DNA from: Flavobacteriales bacterium
GTDB lineage: Bacteria; Bacteroidota; Bacteroidia; Flavobacteriales_D; Sanyastnellaceae
Direction of reading: 5' to 3'
DNA: 9,303 nucleotides
Assembly (NCBI GenBank): GCA_027488055.1
Contig: JAIYCK010000359.1
Coordinates: 1 to 9,303, forward strand
The position numbers and the translations under genes were made by a program. The notes under the pieces are model-generated. The model saw only the letters and a program-made list of their open reading frames with translations. It had not been told where the DNA came from and ran no database searches. Shown in pieces: positions 1-6,444 of this stretch (the stretch's first letter is position 1; every line of letters begins with the position of its first letter).

Positions 1-996
1 GGCGAAATAGTAAAAGTGATGCCCAAAGCACCACAACCACCGCTCTACCAAGATGTGTTTGGATACAGTATCATCGAATTGGCTGAGAAAAACGAAAAGA
101 TCGTTGGTGTAACTCCAGCAATGCCATCCGGTTGTTCTTTGAAGTTTATGATGGAAGCCATGCCTACAAGGGCATTCGATGTGGGAATTGCAGAACAACA
201 TGCTGTCACATTCAGCGCTGGACTAGCTACCCAAGGTTTGGTGCCATATTGCAATATTTATAGCTCATTTATGCAACGGGCCTTTGACCAAGTGCTGCAC
301 GACGTCGCTATTCAAAAGCTCAATGTCGTGTTTTGTCTTGACCGCGGAGGCCTAGTGGGTGCGGATGGTCCTACACACCATGGAGCATATGATATGGCCT
401 ACATGCGTTGCATCCCAAATATGATCGTTTCATCCCCCATGAACGAAAGCGAATTGCGCAATCTTATGTATACAGCGCAGGATGGCGAAAACGGTGCATT
501 CACCATACGTTATCCACGTGGCAATGGCGTGCTCACTGAATGGCGAACTCCTTTCGAGCGCATACAAATCGGCACAGGGCGTAAGCTGCGGAATGGACAT
601 GACATTGCATTCTTGACCATTGGTCCAATTGGGAATTATGCATTGGATGCCTGCCAGACTTTAGAAGAGTCCGGTATTTCAGCTGCTTTGTACGATATGC
701 GATTTGTGAAGCCATTGGACGAAGTCATGCTCCACGAAGTCTTTGGTAAATTCAAGCATGTCATAACAGTTGAAGACGGCTGCATTCAAGGTGGCATGGG
801 AAGTGCCGTGCTCGAGTTTATGGCCGATAACGGTTATGCTGCACAAGTTGCTCGATTGGGAATTCCAGACAAATACATCGAGCATGGCTCTCAAGATGAG
901 CTTTATGCTGAATGCGGTTACGATCGTGCTGCCATGATAGCGAAAGCGAAAGAAATGGTAGGAGCCGAAGTTGCAATGAATCAAAAGTTGGCTTGA
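1..996 (+). CDS. dxs: 1-deoxy-D-xylulose-5-phosphate synthase, C-terminal half (partial at left edge)
   Basis: This is the C-terminal 331 residues of Dxs, the thiamine-diphosphate enzyme that condenses pyruvate with glyceraldehyde 3-phosphate in the first step of the cytosolic MEP isoprenoid pathway. The frame is open to base 1, so the GTG at 16 is not the start; about 300 N-terminal residues, including the first ThDP-binding domain, lie outside the window (family length is about 630-640). Visible are the transketolase-type pyrimidine-binding domain and the C-terminal domain. DVGIAEQHAVTF carries the catalytic glutamate that activates ThDP (codon 193-195). THHGAYDMAYMRCIPNM matches the family's conserved substrate-pocket segment, and YPRGNG and EDGCIQGGMGSAV are also typical. 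The TGA at 994-996 leaves a 176-base gap to yraN with no obvious terminator, so readthrough into yraN is possible. The identification is very secure. Confidence 0.97.
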   Translation, partial: GEIVKVMPKAPQPPLYQDVFGYSIIELAEKNEKIVGVTPAMPSGCSLKFMMEAMPTRAFDVGIAEQHAVTFSAGLATQGLVPYCNIYSSFMQRAFDQVLHDVAIQKLNVVFCLDRGGLVGADGPTHHGAYDMAYMRCIPNMIVSSPMNESELRNLMYTAQDGENGAFTIRYPRGNGVLTEWRTPFERIQIGTGRKLRNGHDIAFLTIGPIGNYALDACQTLEESGISAALYDMRFVKPLDEVMLHEVFGKFKHVITVEDGCIQGGMGSAVLEFMADNGYAAQVARLGIPDKYIEHGSQDELYAECGYDRAAMIAKAKEMVGAEVAMNQKLA

Positions 997-1144
997 GTTC
1001 ATCTGGTTTCTAGTCTAGGTCCAAAAGGAATCGGTTAGCATGCCGAAAGGGATAAAAAGTGAATGAACTAACCCGCATCGCTTGCGACCTTGCCCAATTA
1101 TGCACAACACATCCACTGCTGAAGTCTCCGAGGTGCTTCTCCTA

Positions 1145-1152
1145 TACATTTG
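1145..1152 (+). promoter_or_regulatory. Possible Bacteroidota -7 box upstream of yraN
   Basis: TACATTTG is an exact match to the Bacteroidota -7 consensus TAnnTTTG. Transcription from it would begin about 14 bases before the ATG at 1173, which fits that start rather than the longer open frame beginning at the GTG at 1059. No convincing TTTG -33 element lies 19-20 bases upstream, so this may be chance. The rest of the 997-1172 gap shows no gene and no terminator hairpin. Confidence 0.3.
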
Positions 1153-1172
1153 AATGTACTTTCTACATTCCA

Positions 1173-1550
1173 ATGGCACAATCTACCCCCGAATCCACCA
1201 AAAGCATTGGTGACAAAGGTGAGTCTCTTGCATGCGATTATCTCAGCAAGCGAGGTTATTCGCTGATTGAAAAAAATTGGAAATACTTCCGGTTTGAAAT
1301 TGATCTCATCATGGAAAAGGAGGGCGAAATCGTATTTGTAGAGGTGAAAACCCGATTCAGCGACACCTATGGTGAACCCTGGGAGGCTGTCAACAGAGGG
1401 AAGCGCCAACGAATTTGTACAAGTGCAGATGCTTACCTGCGAGATAAAAAATGTACTTTAGAGCCTCGATTCGATATCATTTCGATTATTAAGAATGGCG
1501 AACGGGTGCACATACAACACATCGAAAGCGCATTTAGACCGGAGGCATGA
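1173..1550 (+). CDS. yraN: YraN family (UPF0102) endonuclease-like protein
   Basis: A 125-residue protein of the YraN/UPF0102 family, which has a PD-(D/E)XK restriction-endonuclease-like fold; its cellular role is not settled. Seen in the sequence: the N-terminal GDKGESLACDYLSKRGY block (E17), FEIDLI with D44, and FVEVKTR with E57 and K59, which together make the expected metal-binding E...D...ExK set. The later KRQRI and RFDIISI blocks are also typical. The frame is open back to a GTG at 1059, but the extra 38 residues are cysteine-rich and unlike the family. The ATG at 1173 gives the usual length and a start just before the conserved region. It overlaps the next gene by 4 bases (ATGA), so the two are probably translated from one mRNA. 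No Shine-Dalgarno is seen. Confidence 0.93.
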   Translation: MAQSTPESTKSIGDKGESLACDYLSKRGYSLIEKNWKYFRFEIDLIMEKEGEIVFVEVKTRFSDTYGEPWEAVNRGKRQRICTSADAYLRDKKCTLEPRFDIISIIKNGERVHIQHIESAFRPEA

Positions 1551-2095
1551 CACAAAAGCAAACGCTACTTATTTCCGTTACAGGACCAGAGTCTACAGGC
1601 AAAACAACCTTGGTGCAGGCTCTGAAAAAAACTCTACCGAACGCTCATTCGGTATTGGAGTTTGCGCGCATCTATATGGAACAAGAAGGACGGGTTGAAG
1701 CCCATTCTAAATCTGATGTATTGGATATGATGGAAGGCCAGTTGAACGCTATTCGAGCTGCCGCACAAGGTTCACCATTGTATATCATAACAGACACAGA
1801 CGATGTCATGTTTTGGATTTGGCTTAAGGAAGTGTTTGGTGAGGTACCAGCGCGCTGGCAAGAGTTGAGCAATGAATTTGAGCCCGATTTCACCTTATTG
1901 TGTGCACCTGATGTGCCATGGGAATACGATCCTTTGCGCGTCAATCCGCATGATCGCGATCGTTTGTTTTTACACTATGAATCAAGATTGCGATCGATGA
2001 ATCGGTCCTTTGCAGTGGTGCAAGGTCTGGAATCACAGCGCATTGAAAATGCACTGCATGCGCTGCATTCAGCCGGAATTATACCGAACGCTTGA
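1547..2095 (+). CDS. AAA family P-loop ATPase, NadR-type ribosylnicotinamide kinase domain
   Basis: A 182-residue stand-alone P-loop protein resembling the C-terminal kinase domain of NadR, which phosphorylates nicotinamide riboside to NMN. Walker A is GPESTGKT (13-20). It is followed by the EFAR segment (38-41), a DTD motif (83-85) in the position of the family's acidic loop, and the lid/substrate block PDVPWEYDPLRVNPHDRDRLF, with W125, R131 and R137, which closely follows the family pattern. The adenylyltransferase and helix-turn-helix domains of full NadR are absent. No NR transporter (pnuC) is seen nearby, so the substrate is inferred from the family only and other nucleosides are possible. 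The start overlaps the yraN stop. GGAGG occurs at 1541-1545 but lies only one base from the ATG, too close for a normal ribosome-binding site, so translational coupling is more likely. Confidence 0.85.
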   Translation: MTQKQTLLISVTGPESTGKTTLVQALKKTLPNAHSVLEFARIYMEQEGRVEAHSKSDVLDMMEGQLNAIRAAAQGSPLYIITDTDDVMFWIWLKEVFGEVPARWQELSNEFEPDFTLLCAPDVPWEYDPLRVNPHDRDRLFLHYESRLRSMNRSFAVVQGLESQRIENALHALHSAGIIPNA

Positions 2096-2438
2096 GGGAA
2101 AGCCATCTTGCACCCAATAAAGCGAAGATGGTACCAATCATATCTGCAAACCAATCCAAAGGGTCGCTATCGCGCCCCTCAAAATAAGCTCCTTGCAAGT
2201 ATTCTAAGCCCGCGCCATAGGCCATGCAACTAAAAAAAACAAGCAATACATATCTACTCATCCACAAACCATCTTGCATGAGCGCATGTACCATGCAGAA
2301 AGCCAATACAGCAAACATGGTGAAATGAACCAATTTATCCGCATGCGGTATCAGATGCAACTTTTCTTGATCCGAATTCAATCGCAACACGTGCAAACAA
2401 AACACAATAGCCGCCCACAAGATGGTGGCGGCTATCAT
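2079..2438 (-). CDS. VanZ family small membrane protein
   Basis: A 119-residue predicted inner-membrane protein with four hydrophobic segments (about 2-19, 37-53, 62-78 and 95-114). The VanZ-family signature is clear: IPHADKLVHF (30-39), then GAGLEYLQG (75-83), then R89 and a DWFADMIGT segment corresponding to the D..aN..G motif. VanZ-type proteins include the teicoplanin-resistance accessory protein, but most members in this phylum have no known role, so resistance should not be assumed. The frame continues upstream into gcvH; the ATG at 2438 is chosen because it directly precedes the first membrane helix and lies 44 bases after the gcvH stop. A TTG at 2465 is an alternative that would add a short basic N-terminus. 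gcvH followed by vanZ is a familiar order in Bacteroidota. The 3' end overlaps the convergent ATPase gene by 17 bases. Confidence 0.85.
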   Translation of the reverse strand: MIAATILWAAIVFCLHVLRLNSDQEKLHLIPHADKLVHFTMFAVLAFCMVHALMQDGLWMSRYVLLVFFSCMAYGAGLEYLQGAYFEGRDSDPLDWFADMIGTIFALLGARWLSLKRSV

Positions 2439-2482
2439 GACCTTTCTATGAAGGAGTATTTTCAATCGTATCGAACTTGATA

Positions 2483-2857
2483 TTACAACGACGCTTGGTA
2501 AGCATCTGCGTCCATCAAGCCAGAAAGATCCGCACCTGGGGACAATTTCACTTTGATCATCCATCCGGCTCCATATGGATCGTTGTTGACCGCAGCTGGA
2601 TCAGCTTCCAAACCTGGATTCACTTCAAGAATTTCTCCAGCAACTGGCATGAACAAATCACTCACTGTCTTTACAGCCTCCACAGTGCCAAATACTTCAT
2701 GTTCGCCAATGGTTTGGCCCACCGTTTCAATTTCTACGAATACGATGTCACCCAACTCACCTTGAGCAAAATCAGTAATACCCACTGTGGCGATATCACC
2801 TTCCAATTTCACCCATTCGTGATCCTTGGTGTATTTTAATTCAGATGGAAAATTCAT
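2483..2857 (-). CDS. gcvH: Glycine cleavage system H protein
   Basis: A 124-residue H protein, the lipoylated cytosolic carrier that shuttles the aminomethyl group and reducing equivalents between the P, T and L proteins of the glycine cleavage system. The start MNFPSELKYTKDHEWV, the GITDFAQGELGDIVFVE block and the lipoylation segment EAVKTVSDL (acceptor K63) are all typical, as is the C-terminal YGAGWMIKVK. An in-frame ATG at 2896 would add 13 lysine-rich residues. I prefer 2857 because it begins at the conserved N-terminus, has an A-rich tract (2858-2871) directly upstream, as is common at Bacteroidota starts, and because the likely promoter -7 box abuts the 2896 codon. The genes for P, T and L proteins are not in the window. 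It is probably cotranscribed with the vanZ-like gene. Confidence 0.97.
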   Translation of the reverse strand: MNFPSELKYTKDHEWVKLEGDIATVGITDFAQGELGDIVFVEIETVGQTIGEHEVFGTVEAVKTVSDLFMPVAGEILEVNPGLEADPAAVNNDPYGAGWMIKVKLSPGADLSGLMDADAYQASL

Positions 2858-2896
2858 TTTTTTCTTTTTTTGTTGTGGTTTATTTTTTGTTGGCAT

Positions 2897-2927
2897 CGAA
2901 AATACATGAATTCAATGTCCAACAATA
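2897..2927 (-). promoter_or_regulatory. Possible Bacteroidota promoter for gcvH-vanZ
   Basis: On the minus strand TATTTTCG (2904-2897) resembles the -7 consensus TAnnTTTG with one mismatch, and TATTG (2927-2923) resembles TTTG at an 18-base spacing. Transcription would start near base 2890, downstream of the ATG at 2896, which supports translation from 2857. The match is imperfect, so this is tentative. Confidence 0.35.
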
Positions 2928-2940
2928 GGTTTTTTATAAA

Positions 2941-4233
2941 CTATTCCTGCAATGCAGCTAGCGCACTGCGCAGACTACCGATGCTGTCTTGTACATCTTG
3001 CATAGAGGCCGTACCTACCGACAAACGATACCAAACACTGGATTTAGAGGCGCCAAATGCGCTAAATGGTACTACGGCCAACTTGGCTTGATTGAGCAAA
3101 TAGGCTGTAATTTGTTCGGTGGTTTCGATCCGCTGTCCATCCGGTTGGATCATTCCCTTAATGTCGAATTGGACAGTGAGATAGATGGCCGCTGTTGGAA
3201 CTATTGCATCCACCCTAAAGCCTTCTGCCTTAAGTGCCTGTATCCCTTGATAAAACCCGTCTAATCTGCCAATAATCTCTTTTTTGAAGTCAGACAAGTA
3301 GTCATTGAGGGCATTTGTATTATTCAAAAAGTGGGCGGAAGCAACCTGTTCGGCCTTCGGTGACCATGCTCCCACATGACCAAGAATGCTCTTCATCTTA
3401 TCAATAACCCGGCGCGGGCCAAATGCCCAACCCACCCGCACACCTGTCGCTGCAAGTGATTTTGAGATGCCATCCACAAAGAGGGTATAAGGACGCATTT
3501 CGGGGCGCAACGAAACTGGATCAAAGTGTTGAGTGGCTCCATAGGTCAACACCCAATAGATCTGGTCGTACATGACGTACAATGGCTTTTCTTCGGGACC
3601 ACGACGCTTATTTTCCGCAAGAACCAGATCACAAATGCTTTCGAGTTGTTCCTTTGAAAAAACAGTACCGGTTGGATTCAGTGGTGAACATAAGGCCAAC
3701 AAAGAAGCGCCTTGGATGTGCTCACGCAATTCATCTGCAGTGGGCATGAAATTATTTTCAGGACTGGTTTCTACATAAACCTGACGAGCATGACTCAAAT
3801 GCGTGTAGTGGTTGTTGTTCCAGCTTGGCACAGGAAATACTACCGTATCACCCGGATCTACAATGGCTTGAAAAATGGCGTAAATAATGGGACGTGCTCC
3901 ACCAGCAATCAGAATTTCATTTTCTGCATACTGCAAGTGCTGCCATTCGGTAATCATCTTGGCTACTGCACGTCGTAGATCCAATATGCCGTCTGCTGGC
4001 GGATAATTGGTCTCCCCTTGTTGATAAGCCTTGATGATTTCTTCCTGCAATTGCTGAGGAATCGGGAAAATCTTGGGATCAAAATCACCAATTGTAAAAT
4101 TATAGATCTTCTCGCCCTGAGCCATTTTCTCGCGGATCTCGCCGGCAAGTTTGATGATCTCAGATCCGATCAGATTCTCGGCCATCTTCGAAACACGGGT
4201 ATCCTTGATTTCGGCGGCTTTGGCATTGCTCAT
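2941..4233 (-). CDS. Class I/II pyridoxal-phosphate-dependent aminotransferase
   Basis: A 430-residue fold-type I aminotransferase, cytosolic, related to aspartate aminotransferases. Key residues are present: ANPTG-type loop SPLNPTG with N187, D223 in YVMYDQIYW for the pyridine nitrogen, the Schiff-base lysine K258 in GISKSLAATGVRVGW, and the carboxylate-binding R403 in WYRLSVGT. The N-terminal IYNFTIGDFDPK and the YPPADGILDLRRAV block replace the usual LGEPDF and Y(T)xxxGxxxLR motifs. The substrate cannot be read from the sequence; a branched-chain, aromatic or methionine/aspartate role is equally possible. The frame is open for 66 more codons upstream (to a GTG at 4431), but that segment is cysteine-rich and unlike the family. 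The ATG at 4233 sits shortly before the conserved N-terminus. The preceding gene ends at an intrinsic terminator, so this gene likely has its own promoter and a leader of up to about 190 bases. Confidence 0.92.
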   Translation of the reverse strand: MSNAKAAEIKDTRVSKMAENLIGSEIIKLAGEIREKMAQGEKIYNFTIGDFDPKIFPIPQQLQEEIIKAYQQGETNYPPADGILDLRRAVAKMITEWQHLQYAENEILIAGGARPIIYAIFQAIVDPGDTVVFPVPSWNNNHYTHLSHARQVYVETSPENNFMPTADELREHIQGASLLALCSPLNPTGTVFSKEQLESICDLVLAENKRRGPEEKPLYVMYDQIYWVLTYGATQHFDPVSLRPEMRPYTLFVDGISKSLAATGVRVGWAFGPRRVIDKMKSILGHVGAWSPKAEQVASAHFLNNTNALNDYLSDFKKEIIGRLDGFYQGIQALKAEGFRVDAIVPTAAIYLTVQFDIKGMIQPDGQRIETTEQITAYLLNQAKLAVVPFSAFGASKSSVWYRLSVGTASMQDVQDSIGSLRSALAALQE

Positions 4234-4275
4234 GAGAGGCGCGGTATTTAGTTCTGATAATGTGGATCGCGCTTC

Positions 4276-4297
4276 GAAGGTTGCTTGAGTAACCTTC
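4276..4297. repeat. 7-bp perfect inverted repeat in the aminotransferase leader
   Basis: GAAGGTT (4276-4282) and AACCTTC (4291-4297) are perfectly complementary across an 8-base spacer. The repeat ends about 43 bases upstream of the aminotransferase ATG. In RNA it could form a small hairpin; in DNA it could be a protein-binding dyad. No T-run follows it on either strand, so it is not an intrinsic terminator. Its function is unknown. Confidence 0.45.
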
Positions 4298-4426
4298 TCC
4301 CAAACGCGGCGCGAAGGTACGGAGTTGCTTTCATTCGTACAACAGATGGGAAAATGATGATTTTTAAGTAAACCAGATGTTATACGACCGCAACAGACCG
4401 CTTGATCAAGGCACCTTAGCTTTTCC

Positions 4427-4458
4427 CGCACATAGGTTCCTGCAATATTGCATGCAAA
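4427..4458 (-). promoter_or_regulatory. Tentative promoter of the aminotransferase, with a palindrome in the spacer
   Basis: On the minus strand TTTG (4458-4455) is followed after exactly 20 bases by TATGTGCG (4434-4427), a weak match to the -7 consensus TAnnTTTG. The spacer holds a perfect 12-bp palindrome, TGCAATATTGCA (4441-4452), partly overlapped by a second, TTGCATGCAA (4448-4457). A dimeric regulator binding there would block RNA polymerase. The -33 element borders the T-run of the upstream terminator. The promoter call itself is weak; the palindromes are certain. Confidence 0.3.
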
Positions 4459-4486
4459 AGAAAAGCCGCCTCAATATGAGGCGGCT
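4456..4486 (-). terminator. Intrinsic terminator of the secreted-protein gene
   Basis: AGCCGCCTCA (4464-4473) pairs perfectly with TGAGGCGGCT (4477-4486) around a 3-base loop. On the minus strand the 10-bp GC-rich stem is followed by TTTCTTTT. It begins 20 bases after the TAG stop of the 577-residue gene. There is no T-run on the plus-strand side, so it acts leftward only. Confidence 0.9.
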
Positions 4487-4506
4487 CTCTAAAAGATTCT
4501 TCCGGA

Positions 4507-6240
4507 CTACTCGGCCGCTATGTGACCCAAATATCCAGTACCTACTCTAGTGTTGGGAGACATTAAATAATAATACCAGCCACACACAGGAATTAAGCAC
4601 CAATATAGTTTCTTCGGATCCATTTTGGTGGTGATAGAGTTCACATACATTTCGTTGTCCACCACTTGGATGCCTCTCGCACCAACACTCTTGCGGTCCT
4701 TCTTCTCTGTATTGGGCTTATTCACACGGTAGGTTTGCTTTTCAACTTCTCCTGATTTCAAATCCAACACCCCATATTCGAACTCATCACGCATCAACTC
4801 ATTGGATTTGGTCTTCTTTTTCTTTTGGTCCGCTTGCTTTTCCATGAAGCGATTGCCATAGGTCAAGTACAATTTATCCTTGCGTTGAATCAACTCGATA
4901 TCTGGCACATTCCATCCGCTGTATGTAATTTGACGATCCAAGTTGCTTGCCCAAACCACATCACCCTTGAGATTCATACGAATGGTGGTCACGTCGCTTT
5001 TAGAGCAATAGTAGCGCGTTGTGCACTGGCCTTGACTGTTGCACGTAGTCGTAGAATAATTGTATTCTTGTGTGCATACCATGATCACGTCATTATCGAT
5101 TACACGCGATTGCTCTACTTCATAGGTCCAGCGAATCCCTGTGTCATCCTTATCCTTGTCCTTCTTTTTAGTAGGTTTTGCTTTCTTATTAGCCGCTTGT
5201 GTTTCAGGATCCGTAGCATATAGTTCCTCAATAAATTCCTTGGTGAACTCTGTATATTTCAAGTCCTGCAAACCTTCTTTGGCTTTGGAGATTTTAGAAA
5301 TGTACACCCCGTCTGCACCTGAATTGCCTTTGCGATCCTTTTCATTGGAGTTGCGGTAAAATCCATACACGTAGATTGTACCACTATTGATACTAAAAGT
5401 CTTGGAAAGGATGGATTTGTCCTCATCGTCAATGGTTGCATCATAGACATTGGAGGAGCCTTTTGCTGGGTCTATTTCTGCGATAAAGGATTCACTTTTA
5501 TATTGACGTTTGATCACCTTTCTATTGCTTTGGTTGATGCTGCACAGCGCATATAATTTGCCATCGTCCTCCACGCCATACGAACCTTGAACGCTTACAT
5601 CCTTGAAGCCCTCTTCTTTATCAAAAGGCAATTTCACTACATCCTTCTCATCAACGGTCAAATCTGATTTTACTTTCGCATAATCCAAGATGATTTCCTG
5701 CCCTTCTTCATCCACAGATGGATACAAGATGATGGCAAAGCTGCCAGCCTTTTTATTGGAACGGATCTTTGGCGAAACTTTCTCTTCTTTGATTTCATAG
5801 ACCTTTTGAAGCTTTTCTAGTGGCTTCAGATCAGAGCTATATGATTCCGCGTAAATCGCTGTTTTCTTGTCTTTGTGCTCCAACCAAAAGATGATGATCT
5901 GATCATCAAAAACCACGTTGGAATAAAACGTTTTGCCATTGTAGGCTTTGCCCTTACTTGCTTCACTCTTAAAACCAGTAATCACCTTTTCTTTCACAGG
6001 CTTCATGGTTTCTTTGTCGTACGCCACGATGCGCACGCTGCTGTTTTGATTTTTACGTGATAGCGCCATGTTCACATACTTGGCGTACACAAACTCGTTG
6101 TTGGATCCGATGAATGTTTCAAAAAATCCGAAATTCTTATTGTCACAAACGATTGGTTTGGACCAGTCGATTTCGATTTCCTGTGCACGCAGCAAGGGAA
6201 CTGACAAGCACAACAAGCAAAAAATCAATAATTTTTTCAT
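4507..6240 (-). CDS. Secreted or periplasmic lysine-rich protein of unknown function
   Basis: I do not recognise this 577-residue protein. Residues 1-20 form a standard Sec signal peptide (KK, hydrophobic core, then LLRAQ with cleavage likely near A19/Q20), so it is exported; no lipobox follows and no C-terminal sorting domain is evident. The mature part is rich in lysine and aspartate. Recurrent short strand-like stretches (IYVYGFYRN, DGKLYALCSI, KDKLYLTYGN, NEMYVNSI) suggest repeated beta structure, perhaps propeller-like, but this is inference. Residues 352-366 form a Lys/Asp-rich low-complexity linker. It is followed by a C-x5-C-x5-C triplet (C400, C406, C412) in a Ser/Thr/Tyr-rich segment. 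Near the C-terminus there is an aromatic stretch with C548 and C553. The gene is a single transcription unit: a strong promoter lies at 6273-6303 and a terminator directly follows the stop. Confidence 0.85.
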   Translation of the reverse strand: MKKLLIFCLLCLSVPLLRAQEIEIDWSKPIVCDNKNFGFFETFIGSNNEFVYAKYVNMALSRKNQNSSVRIVAYDKETMKPVKEKVITGFKSEASKGKAYNGKTFYSNVVFDDQIIIFWLEHKDKKTAIYAESYSSDLKPLEKLQKVYEIKEEKVSPKIRSNKKAGSFAIILYPSVDEEGQEIILDYAKVKSDLTVDEKDVVKLPFDKEEGFKDVSVQGSYGVEDDGKLYALCSINQSNRKVIKRQYKSESFIAEIDPAKGSSNVYDATIDDEDKSILSKTFSINSGTIYVYGFYRNSNEKDRKGNSGADGVYISKISKAKEGLQDLKYTEFTKEFIEELYATDPETQAANKKAKPTKKKDKDKDDTGIRWTYEVEQSRVIDNDVIMVCTQEYNYSTTTCNSQGQCTTRYYCSKSDVTTIRMNLKGDVVWASNLDRQITYSGWNVPDIELIQRKDKLYLTYGNRFMEKQADQKKKKTKSNELMRDEFEYGVLDLKSGEVEKQTYRVNKPNTEKKDRKSVGARGIQVVDNEMYVNSITTKMDPKKLYWCLIPVCGWYYYLMSPNTRVGTGYLGHIAAE

Positions 6241-6272
6241 GGTAGAAATGGGTCATTATGGTTTAATAGCGG

Positions 6273-6303
6273 CAAATATAATGATCTTGGCTTCGTAGCC
6301 AAA
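6273..6303 (-). promoter_or_regulatory. Canonical Bacteroidota primary-sigma promoter of the secreted-protein gene
   Basis: On the minus strand TTTG (6303-6300) lies exactly 19 bases before TATATTTG (6280-6273), a perfect match to the phylum's TTTG-N19-TAnnTTTG consensus. Transcription would begin roughly 25-30 bases before the ATG at 6240. The spacer contains a perfect 6-bp inverted repeat, TTGGCT/AGCCAA (6287-6302) with a 4-base loop, whose upstream arm overlaps the -33 box. This could be an operator or chance. Confidence 0.8.
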
Positions 6304-6342
6304 ATGATTTAGAATATTCAAATTAAGGTTTATACCTATACA

Positions 6343-6407
6343 TCTTGCCAAGACTGAAAATCAAACTACATCTGCCTTTCAACGATAGAAAAAGTATGAT
6401 GGCAAGA
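6343..6407. repeat. 8-bp inverted repeat with long spacer downstream of hflX
   Basis: TCTTGCCA (6343-6350) and TGGCAAGA (6400-6407) are perfectly complementary across a 49-base spacer in the 204-base gap between hflX and the next gene. It lacks a following T-run and the loop is long, so it is not a typical terminator. The rest of the gap, apart from the promoter at 6273-6303, holds nothing I can identify. Confidence 0.3.
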
Positions 6408-6444
6408 CCAAATAAAGACACATACATTGAACCAACACTTTTAT

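Noticed and set aside
679..1002. 107-residue minus-strand open frame opposite dxs
   Set aside because: It lies wholly antisense to strongly conserved dxs codons, with no recognisable motif; it is a shadow frame.
1059..1172. 38-codon upstream extension of yraN from a GTG
   Set aside because: The added residues do not resemble the family, and a good -7 box lies inside this stretch. The ATG at 1173 gives the usual length.
2079..2438. vanZ-like gene as a glycopeptide-resistance determinant
   Set aside because: There is no vanR/S/H/A/X context and the gene sits after gcvH, a common housekeeping arrangement in this phylum.
2439..2564. Upstream extension of the vanZ-like frame into gcvH
   Set aside because: It overlaps the conserved 3' end of gcvH on the same strand and adds a sequence with no membrane or family character.
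4276..4297. Hairpin before the aminotransferase as an attenuator or T-box
   Set aside because: No T-run follows and no T-box or leader-peptide sequence is visible, so it is listed only as an inverted repeat.
4234..4431. 66-codon upstream extension of the aminotransferase frame, starting at a GTG
   Set aside because: The extension is cysteine-rich, unlike aminotransferase N-termini, and its GTG overlaps the candidate -7 box. The ATG at 4233 gives a normal-length enzyme.
4825..5223. 132-residue plus-strand open frame opposite the secreted protein
   Set aside because: Hydrophobic because it is complementary to a lysine/aspartate-rich coding region; no start context or family features.
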